A stretch of DNA of 64,000 nt from Ascaphus truei (taxonomy: Eukaryota; Chordata; Amphibia; Anura; Ascaphidae), in the NCBI GenBank assembly GCA_036426205.1, contig WSYH01000842.1, positions 62,001-126,000 on the forward strand, written 5' to 3'. The notes below the pieces were generated by a model. The model made no database searches. It saw only the letters and a list, made by a program, of their open reading frames with translations, and had not been told where the DNA came from. The translations under genes and the position numbers were made by a program. Shown piece after piece: positions 46,230 through 57,519 of this stretch; position 1 is the first letter of the stretch; every line of letters begins with the position of its first letter.

Positions 46230-46575
46230 TTTTTGGGGGGGGGGGGGTTGAAGCAGAGGGTCTCCGGAGCTGAACCCCATTATTTTCATCTCCTGGGTCC
46301 CCCTGCTTCCGGAGATAATCCACTGCTTAGTAGGTGCCGGTAGCCGCTCTGGATTTTATCCGGGGTTCGCATAATGGCCGCTTTTCAAAGCTCCCGTGGG
46401 CCTACAGGCCAATAGGAAGCCGTGAGGTCATGCTTACGGGTGACGCGAGAGCTTTAAACCGCAGCTACCTCAGCCGGATCGACTACCGGCACCCCCTACA
46501 GGGGTAACCATTTCAGAAAGCAGGGGGTCCCCGGAGCTGAAATTAATGGGGTTCAGCTGCAGAGACCCCCTGCTC
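46230..46575. mobile_element. Foldback/MITE-like repeat, family 2
   Basis: Opens gggtctccggagctgaaccc and closes ggttcagctgcagagacccc. Internal blocks caataggaagccgtgaggtc and gcaccccctacaggggtaac. Immediately followed by a family 1 fragment. Confidence 0.65.
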
Positions 46576-46579
46576 AATG

Positions 46580-46712
46580 AGTCCCTGCTTCAGCACAGAT
46601 GGCTCAATCAATGGCTCAGTCTTTGACTGAGCCACATGTGCTGAAGCAGGGATATCCTGAAAACATGACCTGTTGGTGGCCCTTGAGGACTGGAGTTGGC
46701 CGCCCTGGTTTA
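46580..46712. mobile_element. hAT-like foldback MITE, family 1, fragment
   Basis: Internal arms cttcagcacagatggctcaa / ttgactgagccacatgtgct and right end ggactggagttggccgccct. Confidence 0.8.
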
Positions 46713-46752
46713 GTTACGGCCCTTCTGATTGGCTCTGTGCTCCTCCCTATAG

Positions 46753-46834
46753 GCTGGCCTGCTTTGAAGTGCGGTACCAGTTCTACAAGCGTGACCAGCT
46801 GATGTGGCTGGTGGTGAGACATTACAGTGAGCAG
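46753..46834 (+). CDS. VPS13C: VPS13C exon
   Basis: 82 nt, phase 2 to 0. Acceptor ctccctatag, donor gtaagt. It encodes LACFEVRYQFYKRDQLMWLV and VRHYSEQ. The next exon in protein order (FLKQMYVLL...) is found on the - strand at 57390-57505 and on the + strand at 58185-58298. Confidence 0.95.
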
Positions 46835-47117
46835 GTAAGTGCCCTGCAGTGCAGGCATGGATATCCCGTACATCTGCACAGATCCGCCGCACTACACCCC
46901 AGCAAACCCATCTGCTCTCACTGCTGGAGTGGCCGTGAGCCCCCTTGACATGTACAACTGACCCGTGTGCGTAAACAAAGTTTGCAAGTACACGCATAGA
47001 TTGCCCACGTGCAACGCTTCTTCCTGCGCCTTTCCGAACACACGGATGTTATTGCTATCCACTGGTTTCACAATATGTCACACGATAATGTACAGATGTA
47101 TAGAGATATTCCTTCAC

Positions 47118-47425
47118 GGGGGGCAGTTAGGAAAAGACAGTCCCGGTGGGTGGGTGCTAGAATGACACGATCCACGGTGGGTGGGATGCGAGAATTAACG
47201 TCCCTCACCCGGTGGGTGGGACTGCGAGAATACACGTCCCGGTGGGTGGGACTGCGAGAATACACGTCCCGGTGGGTGGGACTGCGAGAATACACGTCCC
47301 GGTGGGTGGGACTGCGAGAATACACGTCCCGGTGGGTGGGACTGCGAGAATACACGTCCCGGTGGGTGGGACTGCGAGAATACACGTCCCGGTGTGTGGG
47401 ACTGCGAGAATACACGCCCCGGTCT
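47118..47425. repeat. Thirty-bp minisatellite
   Basis: About eight near-identical units of gggactgcgagaatacacgt plus cccggtgggt. The period is a multiple of three, so open frames run on both strands. Confidence 0.95.
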
Positions 47426-47439
47426 CTGTTTTCTGCTAT

Positions 47440-48130
47440 ATAAGTTGTGAGGTGTTACGTGTGACGTGTTGCATGTGATGTGTCTCGGGCCAGCAGATAA
47501 TGTGTTCTGACTCTCCGTTGCTGGGCTTTGTTCTCTGCTATAGATGTTGTTGCGTGTGACGTGTGACGTGTTGCGTGTGATGTGTCTCGGGCCAGCAGAT
47601 AATGTGTTCTGACTCTCCGTTGCTGGGCTTTGTTCTCTGCTATAGATGTTGTTGCGTGTGACGTGTGACGTGTGACGTGTGATGTGTTGCATGTGACGTG
47701 TTTCGTGTGACGTGTTGCATGTGATGTGTTTCGGGCCAGCAGATCATGTGTTCTGACTCTCCGTTGCTGGGCTTTGTTCTCTGCTATAGATGTTGTTGCG
47801 TGTTGCGTGTGACGTGTTGCGTGTGACGTCTTGCATGTGATGTGTCTCGGGCCAGCAGATCATGTGTTCTGACTCTCCGTTGCTGGGCTTTGTTCTCTGC
47901 TATAGATGTTGTTGCGTGTGACGTGTTGCGTGTGACGTGTTGCATGTGATGTGTCTCGGGCCAGCAGATCATGTGTTCTGACTCTCCGTTGCTGGGCTTT
48001 GTTCTCTGCTATAGATGTTGTTGCGTGTGACGTGTGACGTGTTGCGTGTGACGTGTTGCGTGTGATGTGTCTCGGGCCAGCAGATCATGTGTTCTGACTC
48101 CGTTGCTGGGCTTTGTTCTCTGCTATAGAT
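47440..48130. repeat. Composite minisatellite ending in acceptor-like sequence
   Basis: Roughly seven units of 75-100 bp containing ctcgggccagcagatcatgt, ccgttgctgggctttgttct and runs of gtgtgacgtgttgc. The unit's end (ctttgttctctgctatag) mimics the real acceptor at 58184 (ctttgttctctggcag). The last unit, with a two-base-shorter gactccg variant, is shared with the array beside that exon. Confidence 0.9.
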
Positions 48131-48419
48131 CCAAAAGACCTTCGTAATGTGTTACAACACAGTGACCATCCAATTGCATAATATGAACGAGTGGGGGGTC
48201 ATCGCCCCCTTAGTATCACACTCCTCTACCCATAATACTACTCTGCGTTTGTATATAACAGATAGCTGGATACCAGATGCCTTCCTGCGATGGATTGTCC
48301 CAGCACCCACGTTGGGTCAAGTAACTTCAGTGGAGCCTTTACATGTTACTCTTTGGCATGAGCGGCAATGCCCCTTGTGGAATAATGGTTGGATGTCCAT
48401 CATGTGTCACTGATCCACA

Positions 48420-48537
48420 GCAGGGGTGGCCACTCCAGTCCTCGAGGCCACCAAGTCTTCAGGATATCCCTGCTCCAGCACAGGAGTGCTCAATCAACGA
48501 CTGTTGGTGGCCCTTGATGGAGTTGGCCACCCCTGCC
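48420..48537. mobile_element. hAT-like foldback MITE, family 1, short copy
   Basis: Starts caggggtggccactccagtc and ends gagttggccacccctgcc, with much of the centre deleted. Confidence 0.8.
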
Positions 48538-48949
48538 CTATAGTATGTGCATCTTCTACCAAGGCGTCTTCATTAGTGGTGCTATACGTCAAGGATTTGT
48601 GCTCTTCCAACACATTAGAGTCGACCCCCCCTTCTTGTAGCGTGTGCTATATTATTTTGAATGGGTGCTAACCAGGTGATGCCACCCTCACTCACAATAT
48701 GTCGTTACTAGAACAGAGTTGGGTTTGCTACAACGGGATCGTGAAGAGCTGAGGCAGAGGACGGCATCGAGCCGGCACCAAGTCTTTCCCTTTCTCTGTC
48801 TCTGCCAGGAATGGATGAAGTATCCACTCCATCGCCGGCCCTGTTTTCGGCATTACAACCATGGGACTTGTGTACCCGTCGGGTTAGGTAAAGTGCTCCA
48901 CGTTGGAAGGTGTGTTGGTACCCATGGGGAATGAAGCATGGTGTAACTC

Positions 48950-49140
48950 TAGGGGTGACCATCTCCTGTCCTGAAACCCCCCAAAGTCAGGTTTTCAGGA
49001 TTCCCACTCATCCAGGTGGCTCATTCAGTGGCTCAGCCACTGATTGAGCCACCTGTTCTGAAGCAGGATATCCGGTAACCTGACCTGTTTTGGGGGGGGG
49101 GGGGGGGTTAGGGTGTTGAGGACTTGTGCTGAGAACCCCT
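48950..49140. mobile_element. hAT-like foldback MITE, family 1, diverged
   Basis: Inverted internal arms (ccaggtggctcattcagtgg / ccactgattgagccacctgt) with a poly-G run near 49093-49108. Confidence 0.65.
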
Positions 49141-50039
49141 GTATATCCGATTGGAGAGAGAGCTTTCAGGGGTCAGAATAGGCAACCCCACGTGTGATTT
49201 ACCAATGGTGAAAAGCGTAAAAGGTATTTCTGTTACTGATGGAAAGACCCAACACTGAAATAACACAAACCTTTACTTTGCTCCGAGAGGTTTTTTAACA
49301 GCATCACAGGCACTGCAAGCGGTTGAATGACCCTATATTTTGAGACGGTCGCCTGTTTGCAAGTGTTACCGTAGCGACAGGCAGACCCCTTCACTGCAAG
49401 CGGTTACAGAAATGCCAAGCATGAACCTTGCTGCCTGCCGCCCTTTGGCCGCTCAGAGTTCGACACAGAGAATGGCGCAGGGGAACAAAGAGAATGGAAA
49501 CTTTGGCAGGGGGTTTTTCAGGGCCACGAAAACAGAGGCCTGGGTCTCAAAAGGCCTCCCGATTGCGGAGAGGGAGAACGGAGGAGAGGCTGAGAATGAG
49601 GCTAAGAAAAACATGTTCTACTCTCCTTCATCCAATTCTGCTGCGTGCGCGAGAGAGAGAGAGAGAGAGAGACAGGGTTAGAACATGCTCTGGGATAACC
49701 CTGCGAGAAATCATTTCTCCATCACCCTGCAGGATCCGGACACACAAGGCAACGCGAAATGAATGGAGCATGAGGTATTCAGATGTTTGCCAGGCGTAAG
49801 CAGTAAATACAACACACCACACGCACACCGCACACAACGCATCTCTGGAAACGGGGGTCCCTGGTGCTGAAATGAATGAGGTTCCTTTTCCGAAACTCCT
49901 TTTCAATGAAATGACTGATTTCCATGGTAGTCTGGTATATGGCATTCGTATGTGCTGATGTATTCACATCTCTGCCATGGTGTCTATGCATCAGAGACCC
50001 GAAATGTGTTTTCTGTAAGACAAAGTTTGCATTGGCCTG

Positions 50040-50390
50040 AGCCAGAGGCGGCCACTCCAGTCCACAAGGGCCACCAGCACATCAGGTTTTCAGGATATCC
50101 CTGCTTCACACAGTGGCTCATCAGTGGCTCAGCCTTGGCCAACTCCAGTCCTCAAAGTGTCACCAACAAGTCAGGTTGAGGATATCCCTGCTTCAGCACA
50201 GGAGGCGCAATCAGATTGAGCCACCTGTGCTGAAGCAGGGATATCCTGAAAGCTGACCTGTTTGGTGGCCCTTGAGGATTGAGTTGGGCCAACGCTGAGC
50301 CACTGATTGAGGCCACCTGTGCTGAAGCAGGGATATCCTGAAAGCTGACCTGTTGGTGGCCCTTGAGACAGGATTGGCCGCCCCTGGGTC
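50040..50390. mobile_element. hAT-like foldback MITEs, family 1, overlapping copies
   Basis: Starts cagaggcggccactccagtc, ends ttggccgcccctggg. The centre holds one and a half further copies of the internal arms. Confidence 0.75.
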
Positions 50391-50788
50391 AACCATACTT
50401 GGATATAAAACTCCAGATGGTAATTTGTGTGCTCTTTAGGTTCTCAGTAGCATACCACCTTTGTTCTCGCCAGCTGCCTTTCGAATCACCTCTTGAATCT
50501 GCCCTCGCCACAATAGATTTAGCGTGACTCTACATTCAACTAGCAGAATGACTTAATAAGTTAACTAGGCTTCATCTACAATGAATGCAGGAACCACAAA
50601 CCAATGGGATAGACCGGCGCTGTTGGATCCCTAACACGCACGGTGCAGTTGCTGAAAATGATCGGTTGATGAGTTTAGATGACCAGGATGAGGTGCCGCC
50701 CCGATATCACACAACGCACTATTACCGGGATCCACCAGATGTCACTAGGATAAAAGTTTGCCCCGCGACGAGTTCAGTGAGCACTTAC

Positions 50789-50902
50789 CTCAAACAAACT
50801 GAAGCCCTGGGCTTCGCTTAGATTGTAGGGTCGGATAATGCCGTCCTCGTGAATCAGCCGCGCGGGCGCAGGGGCGAAACCTCTTCTGTGGATTCAGCTA
50901 CT
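50789..50902 (-). CDS. VPS13C: VPS13C exon on - strand (AESTEEVS segment)
   Basis: 114 nt. On the - strand the acceptor is ctgtccaacag and the donor gtaagt. It encodes VAESTEEVSPLRPR, one lost base, then LIHEDGIIRPYNLSEA and FSLFE. The first base completes AG|A from the exon at 51375-51497, so the two are consecutive. Family knowledge places this just after the ATG2_C-like helices and before the PH domain. The segment is inverted relative to the rest of the gene. Confidence 0.82.
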
Positions 50903-51374
50903 CTGTTGGACAGAAGGATAATCGACGGTCTGTGAGTAGAGAAGCAGGACTGCTAGGACTCTTTAGCTTCTAGTGTTGGTATCCCCAGGGTGGCCCAAGT
51001 AAGAGGCCCCATTGAGTTTTTGGAGAGCCGCAGTTCCCGTCTAACATTCGGGTCGTCATGCGGGAAGGGTTTCTTCATTCTGCGGCTGGCAACTGAGCCA
51101 CGACATCTCATTGTTTTCTTCTGCATTTTATTCCAATTAGAACATTTCTACAAAGCAACGAATGAGGCCTCGTTACCTCACTTCCCGCCCTTGTACCCGC
51201 AAATCGTCTTCTGAGCCTTTACGCACGGAATCCACCAGACCTTCGCTGGACTCGAGGCCATCGCTGGCCCAAAGACGAAGTCTATTTAGACACAGGGCGC
51301 TACACATAACCCCCCACGGTCACAAAGTTTCTCTTACTTGTAACCCCTTCCTTGCCAGCATCAAGCTCGCTTAC

Positions 51375-51497
51375 CTCTGGATGCCCTGAAGGTGCTGCTC
51401 GCCATATCGATGATGCCGCCCGTCGGCCGTGCCACCACTACCCACAAGCCCTTTCCCGATACCCTTGAAACCCGGCGGCGCCTTCCTTCTTTGTCCC
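51375..51497 (-). CDS. VPS13C: VPS13C exon on - strand (ATG2_C-like helix)
   Basis: 123 nt. - strand acceptor cctctgcag, donor gtaagc, end phase 2. Readable blocks, with about three one-base slips: KKEGAAGF, KGIGKGLVG, VARPTGGIIDMASSTF, GIQ. These are the conserved amphipathic-helix repeats shared with ATG2 C-termini, which bind lipid droplets and membranes in VPS13A/C. The + strand counterpart must lie beyond position 64000. Confidence 0.82.
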
Positions 51498-51914
51498 CTG
51501 CAGAGGCCAGAATAAATGCCACCCGTTACACGCGGAGAAGTAAGAAGTATCCCGGCACACAGACCTGATAATCAGGCAATTTAGTCACAAAACATCCAAC
51601 TTCGACTGCCACGCAGTCTTTGTCACGGCGAGGGCCCTTACAACGTGGAAACAGTTCCCACTGCCTTCTGTACGTGAATGGATGGTTTCTGGCAATGTCC
51701 AGACACCCGCCGCCCCCCTCCCCCCCCCCCGTTATGTTTGATTAGCCAAATAAGACCTTTTAAGCAGCCATAAATCCCCGGTAGGATATCAACCTCTTAA
51801 CCCCTTTCCCTGCCAGAGGGCCGGCAACGCTTTATTTTGTGAGAATATATATAAAAATCTCTCGTTTCCGACAGTCAATAGAACGGTTTGCAGAGGGGCT
51901 CGTATCTGCCTTAC

Positions 51915-51960
51915 CTTCCACCCGGTTTGGTGATGATCCCGGTCACTCCCCGACCACCCC
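51915..51960 (-). pseudogene. VPS13C: Inverted copy of VPS13C exon at 63687 (GVTGIITKP)
   Basis: - strand acceptor cttttccag, donor gtaagg. Encodes VTGIITKP after a one-base loss near the start. Here the end reads ccgggtggaag, nearer the family's KPVEG than the right arm. Confidence 0.75.
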
Positions 51961-52169
51961 CTGGAAAAGAACGGGAGTGCGGTTTTCTTTACTTTCATTC
52001 CTAGATCGTAAGCTCTTGGGCATGGTTACAGTTTTCCTAATGTTTGCCGTACAATGTGCGGTGCGGGTACTTCCATATTGCACTGTACTGTACCTCTATA
52101 TAGGAATGACTGTTCTGTGCTACATCCTGTACAGAACAATACACCTAAATACTACAATCCATCAGAGAA

Positions 52170-52280
52170 AAATTATTAAACACAAATACTCACACGGGGA
52201 GGGACCCACCGGATTACTAAAACACAAATACTCACATTGGGAGGGGACCCACCGGATTACTAAAACACAAATACTCATGT
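52170..52280. repeat. Three-copy 37-39 bp tandem repeat
   Basis: Units around aaacacaaatactcacacgg plus ggagggacccaccggattac. The mirror copy is at 63370-63475. Confidence 0.85.
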
Positions 52281-52636
52281 AACCACCCCGCTCCTAGACA
52301 GTTTACTAGCAGGTTAGCATATGCCGGGCCCCACTCTGTGTTGCCATTGGGATTCTGACTCATGGAGATTAAATAAGTGAGGGAGAAGCTTTGAGAAGGT
52401 TAGGTTCCAGGAGAACAAGAGTAGAGGAGCCTCGGGGAGAGTAGATGAGTAATACTTATAAAGTAATAGCACAGAGCAGCTCCCCTTTTTATTATGTGGT
52501 AGATAGGGATAGTCCCCTTTAAGTTAGGATAGCTAAAAGAAGAATGGAGTCCTGAATAATGCAGGAAAAGGAACACGCCACGAGGGCCCTCAGGAAAGTT
52601 CCGGCAGGCTGTAAAGGAGGAACAGCCGCCGATTAC

Positions 52637-52805
52637 CCGTAAAATCCCTTCCCGCCTTTTGCCAGACTGTCTCCGAAGTCCTTTGGCTGCCGTCCCATCT
52701 CCTCTCTCCTTTCTGCGTTTGCTTGTACTCTTTATCCATGTTATGGCAGCGAGGCCCTTCCCAACCGATCCGGTGATGCGAGACAACCACTCCGGCCGCT
52801 TCCCC
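52637..52805 (-). pseudogene. VPS13C: Inverted copy of VPS13C exon at 62855 (SRITGSVGKGLAA)
   Basis: - strand acceptor tctccgtgcag, donor gtaatc. It reads GEAAGVV, one extra T, then SHHRIG out of frame. The KGLAAIT and downstream GRQPKDFGDSLAKGGK blocks are split over frames by small indels. Confidence 0.8.
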
Positions 52806-53071
52806 CTGCACGGAGAGGCCGAGGGAGACATCATTAGGAGATGCCACACAGCGTGCAATAAACACACCTTAAACCCTTAGCACATGAGGCAATCATTTCC
52901 TAATCCCTTTACGTCCGTCTTTTCAGCCAGCGTGGCCATGTGAGTCACACGGAGAGCCTACAGAGGGCCCGGTTCACTATGTGCTAAGAGCTGCTGGGCT
53001 GAACCAGTAGCAGGCTGCAGCAACGTCAGAATTCAGCAATCCCATAGTACTTGTTTAATTAAAAGTAGAAA

Positions 53072-53405
53072 GAAGATGGTCCCAAAGGGGCCTTGGCGAG
53101 CACTACCGAGGAAAGAGGGGGCTGCAACCAGTGATGAATAATAAGAATTTATTAGTGGTCAAACAGAGGTACATGGTTACTTTGACGCTTTTCGGGACCT
53201 GCGTCCCTTTGTCAAAAAGTGAATTCGCGTCTACACCATACCGAATTCCTTTTTGACAAGGGACGCAGGTCCCGAACGCGTCAAAGTAACCATGTACCTC
53301 TGTTTGACCACCTAATAAATCTTTTTTATTCACACTGGTTGCAGCCCCCTCCTTCTCCTCGGTAGTGCTCCGCCAAAGCCCCTTTGGGACCATCCTTCTT
53401 TTCTA
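53072..53405. mobile_element. Foldback element, family 4 (left-arm copy)
   Basis: About 330 bp hairpin. Arms agaaagaagatggtcccaaa / gggaccatccttcttttcta and, inside, tttgacgcttttcgggacct / cccgaacgcgtcaaagtaac. Mirrored at 62255-62598. No coding capacity. Confidence 0.8.
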
Positions 53406-53843
53406 CTACGTCTGAGTGATGCACCCACTCATCAAGGATGAGCTGTGCTGCAAGAGGGAGATCTCAGTATCATTGACTGATATGGTATTACTTTTTGTTT
53501 TGCTGGGGCTTGTTTTCGGGACCTTTATGGTATATATGGAGATCTGAGCCAGCCACACAGCGTTACTAGTACCAATATACCTCTGCATATATTGCCTCAT
53601 TTTGAGTCTCCCATAGCACTCATCATTGCTCTTATATACCCTTGATTAAAGACTCATATCCTAAATCATATATCATATCCCTGGACAGCTGAGATCCGAT
53701 TATTGGGAGAATATCCCTCACCTACCATTTAATTAAAAGTACCGACAGTACCCGGACCTGATGTACTGGCGCTTCTCAACGCAACCTCAGCGGACTTGCT
53801 GTGGCTTATAATCGGAGGCCACGAGGAATGGAAGGGGTTAACC

Positions 53844-54340
53844 CAGGGGTGGGCACTACAGTCTTCAAGGCCCACCAACAGGCCAGGTTTTAAGGCTATC
53901 CCTGATTCAGTACAGGGGGCTCATCAGTGGCTCAGTCTTTGATTGAGCCCCTGTGCTGAAGCGGGATATCCCAAAAAATTGGCTTGTTGGGGCATGAGGA
54001 CTGGAGTTCGTCATGACCGAGCCACTGGCTGAAGCAGGGATAATCCTTAAAACCTTGGCCTGTTCTAGCATGACGTTGGATTGAAGATCCACAGTGACCC
54101 CCCCGCCCCCCATACCCCTCTTCCCCCAGTGTGTCTTCCCCCCCTGTGCATGTTTGGATGTGTGAATGGTGTTTGCGTCTTGTCATTTCAGACAGATAGG
54201 ACAAGTTTACAGAGCGTTTGGAGTGTTTTATAATTTGTGTGCAAAAATGTCTGTACTTTTGAAAATTCATAAAATATAAAGTTGAAAAAAAAAAAACCCT
54301 GGCCTGTTGGTGGCCCTTGAAACTGGATTGCCCACCCCTG
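53844..54340. mobile_element. hAT-like foldback MITE, family 1, with 8-bp TSD and nested insert
   Basis: Ends caggggtgggcactacagtc / gattgcccacccctg. Flanks ggttaacc (53836-53843) and ggttaact (54341-54348) form an 8 bp target-site duplication with one mismatch. A retroposed sequence sits inside at about 54064-54297. Confidence 0.88.
54064..54297 (+). mobile_element. Retroposed poly(A)-tailed sequence inside the MITE
   Basis: A 230 bp insert ending aaaatataaagttg followed by about 12 A. The host sequence ggcctgtt, with neighbouring bases, is repeated on both sides (54051-54063 and 54296-54308), a target-site duplication of retroposition type. The 3' end looks like an mRNA 3' UTR, so it may be a truncated processed pseudogene; the source gene is not recognised. 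Confidence 0.75.
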
Positions 54341-55093
54341 GGTTAACTCATTCGCTGCCAAAGGGGCCCGGCACAACATCCAGAACAGATGGCTGGGAAT
54401 GGGCTCATAATCACCAGGACATGGAAAGCAATCCGATTCCGGAGCCGAAACCCACGAACGCGCCTTAACCATACCAACACGGCTAAGGGACCCTATACTA
54501 ATGGGATCATTATCGTTGCCGCAGGTCATTTCCCATGTGGCGTGCAAGCTCACGTTGGGCGAACCCCACCAAGCTCGGCTTTGCCGTCACGTGAATCTTC
54601 AAAAAGGCCGACAGCGCAGCGTTCGGTTCCCTTTTTGGCCACAAAGCATTGCGTTAACTAGAGCAGCCGTCCGTAGGATTTGCAGAAGAGGCGTCCCCCC
54701 CCCTCCCCAATAGCGCCCACCCGCCACGATCCGGTAACACTTACCGTTACTTGGTTATTCGCGGTTGCTAAACTTTCCCGCGGCGCCCCCCTGGCCGCCT
54801 CCTCCCTCCTCCCCCCTCCCCCTCCTTAAGAGCAGGTAAGGGACTTTACCCTGAGGCCTCGCATCCCCCCATGTCATTAAATGCCCCGGGGAAGGAGCAC
54901 GGGCCTCTGCAATCGCCCGCGCCCCCCTGAAGGATCTTGCCCCCCCAGTTTGCGCACCGCCCTGGGTTACATCATACCCAAGGTGGCGTCCCACCCATCC
55001 AGACCCTACGAGCGTGTGGACGCCCATCCACACGCTAGGGTTGCCTGAGCCCCCCACTACGTCGCTGCGCAAACACCGCCGCGTCTACCCCAC

Positions 55094-55167
55094 GTGTGGC
55101 CCAGGAGACTCTTCACTCCAATGACGAAGCCCTCCACAAACTCCTCCTCCGGCCCCTGCACGGCCCC
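55094..55167 (-). CDS. VPS13C: VPS13C exon on - strand (GAVQGPEE segment), best copy
   Basis: - strand acceptor ctttttcccag, tentative donor gtgggg. Encodes GAVQGPEEEFVEGFVIGVKS, LLGHT with no break. The right-arm copy (60466 on) has lost this frame. The apparent end phase (2) does not match the phase 0 start of the following exon, so a base is probably missing near the donor. Confidence 0.75.
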
Positions 55168-55324
55168 CTGGGAAAAAGAGACGCCCTCATCCATTTGCTG
55201 CAATACTAAACGTTACCCGCCGCCAAATAATGCCGGACACAACAAGAGAGCCCCGCTACTGCCCACGGTAGTAATTGTGAGCGGTGCCCTTGGGCAATAA
55301 TGGAGGTAATAATGGAGAGAAGTA

Positions 55325-55990
55325 ACCCAAGTGTAGCACTCGAGCTCACCCTCTTGCGGGAAGTGCAGCACTCGAGCTCACCTCGGCGGATGCACCGACC
55401 ACCTCTGCGGAATGCAGCACTCGAGCTCACCCTCTGGCGGGAAGTGTAGCACTCGAGCTCACCCTCTGGCGGGAAGTGCAGCACTGAGCTCAACCCTCTG
55501 GCGGAAGTGCAGCACTCGAGCTCACCCTCTGTGGGAAGTGCAGCACTCGAGCTCACCCTCAGTGGGAAGTGCAGCACTCGAGCTCACCCTCTGGCGGGAA
55601 GTGCAGCACTCGAGCTCACCCTCTGGCGGGAAGTGCAGCACTCGATCTCACCCCTCTGCGGGAAGTGCAGCACTCGAGCTCACCCTCTGTGCGGGAAGTG
55701 CAGCACTCGAGCTCACCCTCTGGCGGAGTGCAAGCACTCGAGCTCACCCTCATCCCTCTGCGGGAAGTGCAGCACTCGACTCACCCTCTGCGGAAGTGCA
55801 GCACTCGAGCTCACCCTCTGGCGGGAAGTGCACACTCGAGCTCACCCTCTGGCGGGAAGTGCAGCACTCGAGCTCACCCCTGGCGGGAAGTCGCACTCGA
55901 GCTCACCCTCTGGCGGGAAGTGCAGCACTCAGCTCACCCTCTGCGGGAAGTGCAGCACTCGAGCTCGTCCCTCTGGCGGGAATGTGTAGT
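55325..55990. repeat. Thirty-two-bp minisatellite (left-arm copy)
   Basis: About 20 units of cactcgagctcaccctctgg plus cgggaagtgcag. Each unit holds overlapping XhoI- and SacI-type hexamers (ctcgagctc). Mirrored at 59665-60305. Confidence 0.95.
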
Positions 55991-56640
55991 ATTTTAAAAT
56001 ACAATCTTTATATGCAACAAATAGGTTACAATAATGGGTGTTAAAATGACGAGCTGAAGGTATGCTGATCCAATGACTGATTATACCGTATTGGCTCAGA
56101 TCCTGAGATCATTAGTGGGTCAATAGAGCATTGCTAAGACGCCACTGAATGGCAGTCCTTGTAGGGGATCTGTTGCCGGGAAGACGTGCAGGGAATTCTC
56201 TAACTTGTATACAAGATAAAGTGTGCTGTAAATCTATCAGCGGACGTACTTATAAACCAATTAGAGTATAGGTAAAAACGGTTTGATTTACAGTTTCTGG
56301 TATGGTTCTGGTGGTACCTGTTTATAGTATATTTAGTATACCACAGTTTAACCATAAGTAGAATATGATGGATCAGGGCTGATCTAATCCTCCAAGTGTA
56401 TATATTAATTAAAGTAATGGGGTTATCTACACCATCACAAGTGGCTGATATGACCTCAGATAACCTTTCACTCAGGGAATATACAGCAGGTATCCAGGCA
56501 GGTGTGTGAGATACTTGAATGTCTTTGTCAGTATTATACCGTGGTATATGCGTGATCGATGTGATTATACGATCTCCAATGGATAAACCTCTGAGTAGTT
56601 GTATAAGTGTAAGACCGTCTGTGCTCCACAATTGGGGTTT
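55991..56640. other. Intron, nothing recognised (left-arm copy)
   Basis: A/T-rich unique sequence, mirrored at 58990-59660. No exon. Confidence 0.65.
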
Positions 56641-57125
56641 ATTGTAAGGGTGTATTTTCAGGGTAAGGGTATTTTTTAGGGTAAGGGCGTTTTTCAGGGT
56701 AAGGGCGTTTTTTTCAGGGTAGGGCGTTTTTTTTAGGGTAAGGGCGTTTTTTCAGGGTAAGGGCGTTTTTTTCCAGGGTAGGGCGTTTTTTTCGGGTAGG
56801 GTGTTTTTTCAGGGTAAGGTGTTTTTTCAGGGTAAGGGTGTTTTTTTCAGTGTAAGGGCGTTTTTTCAGGGTAGGGGTGTTTTTTCAGGGTAGGGTGTTT
56901 TTTTCAGGGTAAGGGTGTTTTTTCAGCGTAAGGGCATTTTTCAGGTAAGGCGTTTTTTCAGGGTAAGGGCGTTTTTTTTAGGGTAAGGTTGTTTTTTCAG
57001 GGTAAGGGCGTTTTTTCAGGTAGGGCGTTTTTTTTAGGGCAAGGCGATTTTTAGGTAATGTTTTTTTATTTAGGGTAAGGTAGCGTTAGAATTAGGGTTA
57101 GGATTGGGTTTAGGGTAAGGTTAAG
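56640..57125. repeat. Nineteen/twenty-bp array (agggtaagggcgtttttt), left arm
   Basis: About 24 units of gggtaagggcgttttttca with length changes mainly in the T run. Mirrored, in reverse, at 58570-58995. Confidence 0.93.
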
Positions 57126-57389
57126 GGCATACCTTGGCGGTGAAATGATCGGCAGCGAGATGTCCCCGAGCCGAGTTGAATGCGGTGATGACTTGGTCCT
57201 GCGGCAAAACCGGCCGCGGCCAATTGTCCTAGAGCGGTTGCTCGTGCTTCAGCTGCACAGATAATACCTCTAACTCACAATAAGAGAACGTAACACCCAC
57301 CCGCCCCTCCGAGAAGTCCCAAGTTACCCGTCTCTGCAGGGAGGGCGTCACACTCACACCAAGCTCTGCATGTCGGGCTTTGCGTTTAC

Positions 57390-57505
57390 CTGGAAGGGTT
57401 CATAGAAGAAAGCCTCCACCCCCCCCTCAGACAGCCCTCTGATCAGCCGAAGGGGTTTCCCAGGACGTCCAGGCCCAGGAGGAGGACGTACATCTGTTTC
57501 AGGAA
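57390..57505 (-). pseudogene. VPS13C: Inverted copy of VPS13C exon at 58185
   Basis: Same borders as the + copy, but 116 nt instead of 114: three extra bases in a C run (57418-57426) and one G lost near atcagccg. The frame is therefore broken. Confidence 0.88.
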
Positions 57506-57519
57506 CTGCCAATAACAAA

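Larger units (their letters stand above)
48131..51650. other. Reverse-oriented 3' part of VPS13C present once in the window
   Basis: This interval has no partner in the right arm, which runs off the window. It carries two VPS13C exons on the - strand and several family 1 MITEs. The rest (48538-48950, 49141-50040) shows no exon that I can recognise. Confidence 0.7.

Noticed and set aside
49340..49680. Possible coding exon on + (about 110 codons)
   Set aside because: Composition is ordinary and it ends in a (ga)n run. No conserved motif or matching splice phase.
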